Under the pieces are notes generated by a model. The model had not been told where the DNA came from and did not search any database. It saw nothing but the letters and a program-made list of their open reading frames with translations. 64,000 nt of DNA, taken from the NCBI GenBank assembly GCA_963662175.1, contig OY759227.1, positions 1,458,501 through 1,522,500 of the forward strand, given 5' to 3'. Source of the DNA: Aradus depressus (taxonomy: Eukaryota > Arthropoda > Insecta > Hemiptera > Aradidae). Below are positions 20,397 to 31,334 of this stretch, one piece after another; the stretch's first letter is position 1; each line of letters starts with the position of its first letter. The position numbers and the translations under genes were made by a program.

Positions 20397-21181
20397 TGTG
20401 ATGTACACTACGGAACATTTTTTAATGAATATTTTAATGAAAAGAGGTAATTTTTTTTTATTATAATATAATATATATCAAGGTGTTTAAGAAAACAAAA
20501 CAAGAAAACATATAAAAACAGCTGTAAAAATAGGGTTGAGTTGAATGGAGTCGTGAGCTAGCTCTTAAACGGTGCACTGTGGTTTGATATGTTTTAAATA
20601 AAAATGAAGTTGAACAATTAGATGAAAGTTGACTGGGGTGGAATTAAAGTGTGAAGAGTTGACGGGGTCTGGTTTTTGTGGTAGAGGCGTCGAGAAGGTA
20701 CAATTAATAATATATATATTTTTCAATATGCCCAAATAATAATAATAATAGTTTTTAAGTATTTAGTTAAATGATTTTGTTGCTTTGTTTTTCCTTTGCT
20801 TTGTTCAATGTTTAGTTTTTTTTATTAGAATGTGCAAATAAAGCAAATAACCCAAATATTTGTCCTCTTCAAATTCTATTCTATTCATCTTCCCTGTTGG
20901 CCCAGTAGTAGTATCATTTGAAAAACCTTTGGATTAGACATTAATATTATTTAAAATTATTAAAAATTGGCATCTCTTTGTGAATCCAAGTGTAAAGTTT
21001 GTTTAATTGAATTTTTTTTCGTTGTATACGTGTACTTTCTTAAAAATTGCACGTCTTAAATTATTGATAATATTTTTTTTAGGGCAATTTTCGGCAAACT
21101 ACTGTAGAAATCAAAATTTAAATAAACAAAAGAGATCAAATTTCTACAGGAAATGTGGTAGCAAACAAGCTTTTTATCACA
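20397..21181 (+). repeat. LTR1, middle LTR of composite D
   Basis: 785 bp, nearly identical to 3727-4511 and 24370-25154. A polypurine tract precedes it and a primer-binding region follows, so it serves as 3' LTR of unit 1 and 5' LTR of unit 2. Confidence 0.9.
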
Positions 21182-21440
21182 TTTTTGGCATATCCCTTGT
21201 GTGGACGATTTTCGCCGCAAAGCCCCATCATATTTTGGCAAAACCTTCATGGGAGAATTTTTTTATATTAATTAAAATAGGGAAATAGGTTGAAAAAGAT
21301 GAAAAGGATTGAATAGAGACAAATAAGGGTTACATTTAATTTTGAGAAATAATATTTTTTTTTGCCAACTTCAAAAGAAGGTTACTATTTTATATAACAT
21401 TGTTTTTGTTTAGTAATTATATATTTAGTAAAGTAAGAAA
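21182..21440 (+). other. LTR1 leader, uninterrupted
   Basis: Primer-binding region (TGG at 21186), AT-rich leader, and the TTTTGCCAAC stretch at 21361 that shows the empty form of the TTTG site hit by LTR2 in unit 1. Confidence 0.75.
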
Positions 21441-22625
21441 ATGCCAATTACCAGAGGACAAGCGAGAAGATTAGAGGAGGAAAGTAGAGAGGAAGGGTCA
21501 AGTTCGGAGGAAAGATCCGATATGGAGTTATCGGAAGATAGAGAAAGGGAGACTCCAGCCGCAATGGAGTCCATGCAGGGTACAGGTGAGGAGTCGCAAG
21601 GGGAGGGGGTAAATAAAGATAAAGAAAAAGAGGGAATTGCTGCTCCTGATATGGAATGGCTCCGTGTTGTGTTAACAAAGTTAACTGGGGATATGAATCA
21701 AAAAATGGAAGAGCAAAATAATAAATTAGGAAATTTAGTAACAAAGTTAACTGGGAATATGGGGGATATGAATCAAAAAATGGAAGAGCAAAGTAATAAA
21801 TTAGGAAATTTAGTAACAAAGTTTACTGGGGAAATGGGAAATATCAATCAGAGAATAGAAGAACAGGGAAAAGAATTAAAGGGAGAGATGGGAAATTTAA
21901 GAGGCGACATTAAAAATTTAGAAGTTAAATTAAATAAAAATATGGACAATTTGAAGGACCAGATAGAGAATTTGCAGAAAGATAAACAATGTTTAGGAAA
22001 TCGAATAGATAAAGCAGGTGAAAACTGAGAAAAGCACTTAAATCAAAAAATTAACAAGTTGGATGAAGGGAATTCTGAAGTAGAAAAAGAGGTTCTTATT
22101 ATTGACAGTCAGTCACAAGTTGATGAGGTAGAAGGAACAGAGAATAACAGTGGGGAGGAACAGACCCAAATTTTAGAGAAAGATGTGGAGGAAGAGAGTC
22201 AAAATGTAGAAAAATTAGAATTAAGTGAAATTCAAGAAAATAGGATTAATATTGATGTGGATGGACAGAGTGAAAGGAACATTTTGATGTTATTAGATAA
22301 AACCAACGAACAGACCGAGGACAACAAACAAAAGACAAATTTTAATTTTAAAGAAAATCTAGTAGAAACCTACAGACAAAATGGAAATAGAAAGAAGGCT
22401 AATAAAAGATATAAGAACAATTTTAAAAAGAGAGTAAAAGCATTCAAACAGGTATTAAGGACAAAATTAACACTGAACAAATATTTAGAGAAGGGGGAGG
22501 GGATTTTTAAAGACATAATTCGCCGGGGCATCCGGAAAAAGAAAAAAATTAAATTTGGGCTTTGCAATATAATTGCATTAGCCACTTTTTATGGTGAACA
22601 TATTTTTTTTTTGCAACTCGGATGA
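21441..22625 (+). pseudogene. LTR1 Gag-like protein, unit 2 of D
   Basis: Nearly identical to 16686-17816. It carries the same TGA (22026-22028), plus one extra A in the A-run near 22545 that shifts the frame so that the last codons run on to 22625 instead of ending after Gly-Phe-Ala-Ile. Coiled-coil repeats and acidic/basic layout are as in unit 1. Confidence 0.6.
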
Positions 22626-24369
22626 GTTTGAGGAAATGACTGACAGACTAACATGACAGAATTAGGATTAATTTAAAATATGACGAAGTGACATTGGACT
22701 AATATAATAGTATGAATGATACATTTATTTTTGGATGAGAGAATTTTGGTATATGAAGAGTATGGATGAATTTTGGTATAGTTCTGCGTTTAAATTAATT
22801 AGGATTTAAATTAATTAGGATTTACATTTTTTTAAGGATTAGATTAGATGTTAGGATCAGTATAAAATTAATCTAAGATTATATTTAGGGATTAGTCATC
22901 CAAATTTAACATATACAAATTATTTATTTGAGACTTACATGTTAATAATGATATTATTGAAAATTAAAACATATACATATAACTGATTGATTTTGAACGA
23001 ACATAATATGGAAGAAGATAGATTTTTTTTATTACAAATGTTAGAAAGATAAAATCAGCAGGCTGAGAGATGCCTAGATCTCTTTGGAGACATGACGAAC
23101 TTCCTGAAGCCGAGTCAAGGGGACAGATTTTCTGTTTCGGAACTGTTCAGCTAGGATACCGGACGTGACTAAATCATAATAATATTATAAATTAGAAAGA
23201 CGAACGAAAATGTATAGAAGCCTTGAAAGGATAATATATTATATAAATTGTATGTATGCATAGGTTAGTAAATTTTTGTTATTATAAATTCTATTATTTA
23301 GACAATTTCATTTATTATTTTGAGTAACATTTTTTCTACGTAAATTTGTTTAATAGAGAGAGTAGATGGGAATGGGAAGAGTTGTAGGAGCACATTATAT
23401 AACTTTAGGAATAGGAACAAACGAAGGGTAATATAATTAGAGAAATTTGAAATTAAATTGCTGATGACATTCTTTTAGACGTCGGGATTATATAGATTTG
23501 TTTTGGGAGATATTATTTTTAATTCTAGTAAGAGCTAGTGATTAATTGGAGATTTATATTTTTTTGATCTGCGAGAGATGATTTTTTTTTGTGTCGACTA
23601 GAAAGAACTAGCGATATATATAGGAGATTTATGATGTAGTGTTGGTTGCCTACCTGAGATAGGAGGAACCGTATTTTTGCTACATCGGCGAAAGTATTCT
23701 TAGGGTGTAATTAGTTAGGGAAGTAAATTGAATTGAAATATATGTGAGATACATTTTTTTTAGTTAGGAAGTATGAAAGACGTCTCAAAGAATTTAATAC
23801 CTCAAAAGACAAGTACTATATATATTAAATAAATTAAATTTGTATTCCTTATTACCCGGCGTGAGGCCTAATTTTCATTGCTATGATATATTTTGGAAGT
23901 GTGATGATGTAAAACCGAAGGATTTATTTAATTTTTATTTCAAGTACATTTTTTTTTATATACAATCTTTTTATATAATTATTTTGAATACATACAAATG
24001 TTATATTGATGGTAAAGGCGGAAAGTAAAATTAATTGGCAATTTCTTAAATCTATTTCCAACTTGATTATTTCCGAACTTAATTTCACGACTATGACTGA
24101 ACCTGTAAATAAAAAAAAAAAAAAATTTAGTATTATGTTATTTTTTTTTGATGTTCAATTAGTTCCAAATTTTATAATTTTAAGATAACATTTTTTTTTA
24201 GGTTAAGGATTAATTGTAAACTTTTAGATTAAGATTTGTTTTTGTTTATTAGGAATTAAGTACGTATATATATAAGTTTAATAATTGTAAATAGTAATTA
24301 TAAAAAAAAAAAAAAAAAAAAAAAATTTTGTGAACAAACATTTTTTTGTAAAAAGAAGGAAAAGGCAAA
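22626..24369 (+). other. 3' region of D unit 2
   Basis: Same as 17880-20396 without the solo LTR. A ~290-bp block after the A-run (present at 20060-20345) is missing, consistent with slippage between two A-runs. It ends in the polypurine tract AAAAAGAAGGAAAAGGCAAA. Confidence 0.65.
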
Positions 24370-25154
24370 TGTGATGTACACTACAGAACATTTTTTAATG
24401 AATATTTTAATGAAAAGAGGTAATTTTTTTTTATTATAATATAATATATATCAAGGTGTTTAAGAAAACAAAACAAGAAAACATATAAAAACAGCTGTAA
24501 AAATAGGGTTGAGTTGAATGGAGTCGTGAGCTAGCTCTTAAACGGTGCACTGTGGTTTGATATGTTTTAAATAAAAATGAAGTTGAACAATTAGATGAAA
24601 GTTGACTGGGGTGGAATTAAAGTGTGAAGAGTTGACGGGGTCTGGTTTTTGTGGTAGAGGCGTCGAGAAGGTACAATTAATAATATATATATTTTTCAAT
24701 ATGCCCAAATAATAATAATAATAGTTTTTAAGTATTTAGTTAAATGATTTTGTTGCTTTGTTTTTCCTTTGCTTTGTTCAATGTTTAGTTTTTTTTATTA
24801 GAATGTGCAAATAAAGCAAATAACCCAAATATTTGTCCTCTTCAAATTCTATTCTATTCATCTTCCCTGTTGGCCCAGTAGTAGTATCATTTGAAAAACC
24901 TTTGGATTAGAAATTAATATTATTTAAAATTATTAAAAATTGGTATCTCTTTGTGAATCCAAGTGTAAAGTTTGTTTAATTGAATTTTTTTTCGTTGTAT
25001 ACGTGTACTTTCTTAAAAATTGCACGTCTTAAATTATTGATAATATTTTTTTTAGGGCAATTTTCGGCAAACTACTGTAGAAATCAAAATTTAAATAAAC
25101 AAAAGAGATCAAATTTCTACAGGAAATGTGGTAGCAAACAAGCTTTTAATCACA
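24370..25154 (+). repeat. LTR1, right LTR of composite D
   Basis: 785 bp from TGTGATG to AATCACA, followed by the ACGT target duplication and the continuation of element A's 3' region (25155-25217). Confidence 0.9.
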
Positions 25155-25217
25155 ACGTATATAAATAAGTTTAATAATTGTAAATAGTAATAATAAAAAA
25201 AAAAAATGGGCATATAT

Positions 25218-26744
25218 TGTAATGTAAACAAGCCCGTTGCCAAGGCAACTGATTTAGAAGCAACGTTATATTTTTTTTTAAAACCAATTTAGAAAAGGAC
25301 AAAGAAAATAAAGAAGAAAGAAACCTAAGGATGAAGAAAATAAATTAGAAAATCAACAGGAAGAAAGTAAGAATAACTTTAAAAGGAATAAAAGGAAGAA
25401 AAGATGGCTGTAGGCCTAAGCTTACAGTTATCAACTTACAATTTGAACATCAATTACCAGATCCACCGACTTTAAAATGAAACCAAATTTTCAGAAGGGA
25501 TTAAGTTAACACCCAGGAGAAAATTTGAGGAAATTATAAGCAAGAAATAAGAAAAGGTCAATAATTAAAAAACGAGTCGGTAGAAGGTTGTGGAAATTTT
25601 TAGGAAAAGACAGTTAATTATTAAGAAGAATTTGAAAAAGGAAAAGAATAGAAAAACTACCCACATCAGATGGAAAAGCCAGCTCAAAATTTTAAAAAGG
25701 AAGCAAGTTCCAAAAGAGATTCAATTATACAGGACGGATCCAATCCAAGGCGGTATAAATAATCTGAAGGTGTATAGCACAAGATTTACATGCTATTTTC
25801 GAAAAAAGAAGAAGCCAAAATTAAAAAGAAAAGTTACAGAAAATTAAGATGACAATTTAGAAGAAAGAAGAAACGGAAGAAAGGAGAGAAAACACCAAAA
25901 AATATTAATATTTAGAAGTAAAACAATAGATGACAGGAAAAAGAAACTCGAATCTGCTACCCATAATTCCGTGCGGAGGCAGATAGTTAGTCTAAGCTGG
26001 GTTCTGGTAGAGGTGGAACCTATGAGAGACTAGTCTCTATATTTTTTGACAATTTTAGTGAAAAGAGTGAGTTAACAAGTTAAAGTGAGTACTAAGTGAA
26101 CAGTGAAGGGTAGAGAGGATGCGGGAAGAACGTGGACCTCATAATTTATGTTAAAAGAGTAAAATTTGTAAATATATTTCAAGGTGACGTCACGAGGTAG
26201 GATTCATTTTATTTTTTGTATATATTTCAATGGCCAATTTTCAAGTTCGAAGTTTTTTTTTATTAAAATAGTTTTCATTGTAAATATGTTTTGATTTTTT
26301 TTGATTCCCCATATGCTCTCTCAACGAAGTTAAAATTTCAAAACTCATGGGGCTCCACGGACTACGCCTTTGAGGTATGTACCAATTAATCGGGACAGAA
26401 GAATTAATAATGCATTTTTTTTACTCGGGAAACATAATTTGATTTTTTTGACTGGTACAAATAACGTAATTTTAAAAATTTTGTAGAGTTATTTATGACA
26501 TAGTTTTTCCTTGGGAGCTTCACTCCATTAATCAATTTATAATTCATTTTTTAGTAAACTTTAGTAAATTAACTTCAATAAAATTTCAATTCAGTCTTAT
26601 ATGATTTCTTTTTATATAGATAATATAACAATAGTCTCACTTAAATACCTTTCATTATGGCATATCCCTTGTGTGGAAATTAAATTCATTTTCTTTATCT
26701 ATTCAATGTAATATAAATATAGTCACCCTTAAAAATACCTTTCA
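25218..26744 (+). repeat. LTR2, diverged subfamily, 5' LTR
   Basis: TGTAATG...TACCTTTCA. The end is placed at 26744 and not at the similar TACCTTTCA at 26654 because the outer end of the insertion (29756) corresponds to the second. A ~90-bp internal duplication separates the two. TGACGTCA lies at 26185-26192. Confidence 0.75.
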
Positions 26745-27096
26745 TTATGGCATCTCTTGTGAGGGATTTTATCTCTTGATTTTTTTTGTTTGCAGTTTAT
26801 TTGTTTAAAATTTAATATAAGTAATAAAAGTCTAACATTGTAGGTTAATAAATAACTCGTCTAGAGTCACCGAAATTTTTTTTTATTTTATACAAAGATT
26901 AATTAAGCCTAAAGTTGCATTTAAAGTAAAATCAGGAAATAGGGGCCATGAGGAGATGTTAGTTTCGTTGAGAGAGAGGGGAATATATCACATGAATTTT
27001 TTTTATATACCTACATACAAAAATTTTGAACCAACATTTTTTACATTAATATTAATAATTTTTTTTGAATTCGAGATATTAAATTTATTATTCAAG

Positions 27097-27649
27097 ATGA
27101 AGCTCACTAAAGAGCAATCGGATAAGATGGATAGACTTATGGAATTTATGATTGAGAGTATGGCGGAACAGAATCAAAAATTTACAAATTTAGAGTCAAA
27201 ATTAGGAAACAGAGACAAATTTAAAAGGGGAAATGGGAAATTTGAGAAGTGACATTCAAAATTTAGAGGTGAGATTAGATAAGAACGTGGACAGTTTGAA
27301 GGATCAAATAGGGAGTTTGGAAATAAAAAATCAAGATTTAGAAGACAAAGTTGATCAAGTAGCAGAAAGCTTAAAGGGGGAATTTAATCAAAAAATAAGC
27401 AACTTAAAAGAAAAAATGGAAGGTCAGGTGAAGGAGGTTATCCGTAAAATAGATGCCGCGGAAGAGAAATGGGAAGAACGCTGTCAAAATTTCGAGTTAA
27501 AGTTGTCCGGAGTTAGGGAGGACAACAGCGTCCAAACAGCTGAACTTTCTGAAAAGATTAGCCGGGTAGAAGGGATTCAGGAGGAAGGTTTCAAGGAAGT
27601 TATAGAATTAGGGAGAAAAATAGAAACCAATTCAGAAAGGACCTCATAA
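27097..27649 (+). pseudogene. LTR2 gag, partial, tandem unit 1
   Basis: ATG 27097 starts MKLTKEQSDKMDRLMEFM. A 2-base deletion near 27212 (compare unit 2) shifts the frame; the coiled-coil reading continues in the other frame to 27649, where the LTR interior is joined. The C-terminal domain is absent. Confidence 0.65.
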
Positions 27650-28601
27650 TTTATGTTAAAAGAGTAACATTTGTAAATATATTTCAAGGTGACGTCACGA
27701 GGTAAGATTCATTATATTTTTTGTATGTATTTCAATGGCCAATTTTCAAGTTCGAAGTTTTTTTTTATTAAAATAGTTTTCATTGTAAATATGTTTTGAT
27801 TTTTTTTGATTCCCCATATGCTCTCTCAATGAAGTTAAAATTTCAAAACTCATGGGGCTCCACGGACTACGCCTTTGAGGTATGTACCAATTAATCGGGA
27901 CAGAAGAATTAATAATGCATTTTTTTTACTCGGGAAACATAATTTGATTTTTTTGATTGGTACAAATAACGTAATTTTAAAAATTTTGTAGAGTTATTTA
28001 TGACATAGTTTTTCCTTGGGAGCTTCACTCCATTAATCAATTTATAATTCATTTTTTAGTAAACTTTAGTAAATTAACTTCAATAAAATTTCAATTCAGT
28101 CTTATATGATTTCTTTTTATATAGATAATATAACAATAGTCTCACTTAAATACCTTTCATTATGGCATATCCCTTGTGTGGAAATTAAATTCATTTTCTT
28201 TATCTATTCAATGTAATATAAATATAGTCACCCTTAAAAATACCTTTCATTATGGCATCTCTTGTGAGGGATTTTATCTCTTGATTTTTTCTTTTTGCAG
28301 TTTATTTGTTTAAAATTTAATATAAGTAATAAAAGTCTAACATTGTAGGTTAATAAATAACTCGTCTAGAGTCACCGAATTTTTTTTTTATTTTATACAA
28401 AGATTAATTAAGCCTAAAGTTGCATTTTAAGTAAAATCAGGAAATAGGGGCCATGAGGAGATGTTAGGTTCGTTGAGAGAGAGGGGAATATATCACATGA
28501 ATTTTTTTTATATACCTACATACAAAAATATTGAACCAACATTTTTTACATTCATATTAATAATTTTTTTTGAATTCGAGATATTAAATTTATTATTCAA
28601 G

Positions 28602-29145
28602 ATGAAGCTCACTAAAGAGCAATCGGATAAGATGGATAGACTTATGGAATTTATGATTGAGAGTATGGCGGAACAGAATCAAAAATTTACAAATTTAGAG
28701 TCAAAATTAGGAAACATAGAGACAAATTTAAAAGGGGAAATGGGAAATTTGAGAAGTGACATTCAAAATTTAGAGGTGAGATTAGATAAGAACGTGGACA
28801 GTTTGAAGGATCAAATAGGGAGTTTGGAAATAAAAAATCAAGATTTAGAAGACAAAGTTGATCAAGTAGCAGAAAGCTTAAAGGGGGAATTTAATCAAAA
28901 AATAAGCAACTTAAAAGAAAAAATGGAAGGCCAGGTGAAGGAGGTTATCCGTAAAATAGATGCCGCGGAAGAGAAATGAGAAGAACGCTGTCAAAATTTC
29001 GAGTTAAAGTTGTCCGGAGTTAGGGAGGACAACAGCGTCCAAACAGCTGAACTTTCTGAAAAGATTAGCCGGGTAGAAGGGATTCAGGAGGAAGGATTCA
29101 AGGAAGTTATAGAATTAGGGAGAAAAATAGAAACCAATTCAGAAA
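28602..29145 (+). pseudogene. LTR2 gag, partial, tandem unit 2
   Basis: Same start and coiled coil as unit 1 without its 2-base deletion, but a TGA at 28977-28979 replaces a Trp codon present in unit 1 (and in the gag at 13572). Truncated at 29145 by the repeat junction. Confidence 0.65.
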
Positions 29146-29756
29146 GGACCTCATAATTTATGTTAAAAGAGTAACATTTGTAAATATATTTCAAGGTGAC
29201 GTCACGAGGTAAGATTCATTTTATTTTTTGTATGTATTTCAATGGCCAATTTTCAAGTTCGAAGTTTTTTTTTATTAAAATAGTTTTCATTGTAAATATG
29301 TTTTGATTTTTTTTGATTCCCCATATGCTCTCTCAATGAAGTTAAAATTTCAAAACTCATGGGGCTCCACGGACTACGCCTTTGAGGTATGTACCAATTA
29401 ATCGGGACAGAAGAATTAATAATGCATTTTTTTTACTCGGGAAACATAATTTGATTTTTTTGATTGGTACAAATAACGTAATTTTAAAAATTTTGTAGAG
29501 TTATTTATGACATAGTTTTTCCTTGGGAGCTTCACTCCATTAATCAATTTATAATTCATTTTTTAGTAAACTTTAGTAAATTAACTTCAATAAAATTTCA
29601 ATTCAGTCTTATATGATTTCTTTTTATATAGATAATATAACAATAGTCTCACTTAAATACCTTTCATTATGGCATATCCCTTGTGTGGAAATTAAATTCA
29701 TTTTTTTTATCTATTCAATGTAATATAAATATAGTCACCCTTAAAAATACCTTTCA
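29146..29756 (+). repeat. LTR2, partial 3' LTR closing the insertion
   Basis: Third, incomplete tandem unit; it covers only the LTR interior to the LTR end and carries TGACGTCA at 29197-29204. Confidence 0.75.
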
Positions 29757-30634
29757 ATATATAAAAGAGTGTCGAATTAAAATAAAATCAGTGAGTGTAA
29801 GTGAGAGAGAGACTTCGATACATCGTTGAGCAATGAGTTGAAGACACCAAGGAGCCAGCCAACATGTGCGTTCGAGGAGGAAGCTAATCTACCTGTGGAT
29901 TCGAGGAAAAAGCTAATCAACCTGTGTAATGGAAGAAATTAAATTTGAAAGAACTTGATATAAGAACAATTTTAAAAAGAGAGTAAAAGAATTTAAACAG
30001 GTATTAAGGACAAAACTAACGCTGAATCAATATTTAGAAAAGGGGGATGGGATGTTTAGAGACACCATTCGCCGGGGCATCCGGAAAAAGAAAGAATTAA
30101 ATTTGGGCTTTTGCAATATTATTGCATTAGCCACTTTTTATGGTGAACATATTTTTTTTGCAACTCGGATGAGTTTGAGGAAATGACTAATCCTGTAAAA
30201 TGTAGTATTATGTTATTTTTTGATGTTCAATTAGTTCTCATGATTATAAATTTAAGATAACATTTTCTTTAGGTTAAGGATTAATTGTAAACTTTTAGAT
30301 TTAGATTTGGTTTTGTTTATTAGAAATTAAGTATGTACATATATAAGTTTAATAATTGTAAATAGTAATTATAAAAAAAAAAAAATGGGCTTTTATATAA
30401 AAAGGGCGTCGAAATGGGCATATAAAAAATAAATCAATGAGTGTAAGTGAGAGAGAGACTTCGATACATCGTTGATCAATGAGTTGAAGACACGGAGGAG
30501 CCAGCCTACATGTGGATTCGAGAAAGAAGCTAATTAACCTGTGTATTGGAAGAATTTAAATCTGAAAGAACTTATAAAAAAAAAAAAAAAAAATTGCGAA
30601 CAAACTTTTTTTTTTAAAAGAAGGAAAAGGCAAA
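29757..30634 (+). other. 3' region of element A, final part, with repeated gag-end fragment
   Basis: It continues the 3' region from ATAT, with the GGAGGAAGCTAATC repeats. At about 29958 it jumps back to a gag C-terminal fragment (to about 30123: LEKGDGMFRDTIRRGIRKK), the post-gag hairpin, and a second, shortened 3' region. That arrangement implies a local duplication. It ends in the polypurine tract AAAAGAAGGAAAAGGCAAA directly before the LTR. Confidence 0.6.
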
Positions 30635-31334
30635 TATGATGTAAACTACGGAACATTTTTTTTATGAATATAAAAAGTAAATTTTTTTATTATAATATAA
30701 TATAAATATTATATATATATATATATCAAGGTTTTAAAAAAAAACAAGGGACATAATAAAAAGAAAACAGCTGTGAAACAAATGCGGGGAGTTGAGAGCT
30801 AGCTCTGGAACTGTGCACATATAGTTGAGATGTTTGTTTTTAAGTGAAGTTGAACAATTACCAGAAAGTTGAGTTATCGAGATCTAAATTGTGTTTAGAA
30901 ACTTCAAAAGAGGGTACATTTAATCATTTATTTTTTTATATGCTCGAATAAAAAGAAAAAAAAAAATAGTTTTAAGTATGTATTTAGTTTTATGATTTTG
31001 TTTTTTTTTGTATTGTTTGTTCAAATGTTTAGTTTTTTTAATTTATATATTCTGTTGGCCCAGTAATATCATTTGAAAAACCTTTGGATTAAAAATTAAT
31101 ATTATTTAAAATTATTAAAAAATTGGTATCTCTTTGTAAATCCAAGTGTAAAGTTTGTTTAATTGAATTTTTTTTGTTGTATACGTGTACTTTCTTAAAA
31201 ATTGCACGTCATGAATTATTGATAATATTTTTTTAGGACCTTTTTCGAAAAACTATTGTAGAAATCAAAATTTAAATAAAGAAAAGAGATCAAATTTCTA
31301 TAGGAAATGTGGTAGCAAAAAGCAATTTATCACA
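30635..31334 (+). repeat. LTR1, 3' LTR of element A
   Basis: About 700 bp, more diverged than the D LTRs. The first bases read TATGATG instead of TGTGATG; the end is ATCACA at 31334. The stem near the 3' end has changed on both sides to G-U pairs, so pairing is kept. Polinton coding sequence begins at the next base. Confidence 0.85.

Larger units (their letters stand above)
3727..25154 (+). mobile_element. Composite LTR1 insertion D with ACGT target duplication
   Basis: The left LTR (3727-4511) and right LTR (24370-25154) are each 785 bp and almost identical. ACGT precedes the left LTR (3723-3726) and follows the right one (25155-25158). The flanks join to give the uninterrupted sequence seen at 19990. 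Inside, two near-identical leader-gag-3' units are separated by a third LTR (20397-21181): LTR-unit-LTR-unit-LTR. The first unit's leader is split by the LTR2 composite at 4695-16605 and its 3' region carries a solo LTR. No polypurine tract precedes 3727, as expected for a 5' LTR at an insertion point. Confidence 0.75.
25218..29756 (+). mobile_element. LTR2 insertion with ATAT target duplication and tandem expansion
   Basis: It starts TGTAATG (25218) and ends TACCTTTCA (29756). ATAT lies on both sides (25214-25217, 29757-29760) and the flanks rejoin to the uninterrupted sequence seen at 20060. Content: LTR, leader, partial gag, then a ~1.5-kb unit repeated in tandem (LTR interior, leader, partial gag). 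It has no pol, no 3' region and no complete gag, so it is a deletion/duplication derivative. Confidence 0.75.
26134..29756 (+). repeat. Tandem array, ~1.506-kb unit, 2.4 copies
   Basis: The junction GGACCTCATAA recurs at 26134, 27639 and 29146 (spacings 1505 and 1507). Each unit is LTR interior, primer-binding region, leader and ~550 bp of gag. Copies are nearly identical. The junction joins gag sequence (GAAAGGACCTC) to the LTR interior, with GGACCTC-like microhomology. Confidence 0.9.
356..31334 (+). mobile_element. LTR1 retrotransposon A, interrupted by nested insertions
   Basis: Element A has its 5' LTR at 356-1201, leader, gag (1455-2465), an integrase C-terminal remnant (2545-2994), and a 3' region that is split across 2995-3726, 25155-25217 and 29757-30634. 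It ends in a polypurine tract and a 3' LTR (30635-31334). The 3' segments join without gap or overlap when compared with the uninterrupted 3' region at 19970-20396. The joins are ACGT (element D inserted) and ATAT (LTR2 element inserted), each present on both sides of its insertion. The integrase remnant places it near Ty3/Gypsy. The element is non-autonomous: protease, reverse transcriptase (RT), RNase H and most of integrase are missing. Its 3' LTR lies inside a Polinton polymerase gene. Confidence 0.75.
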
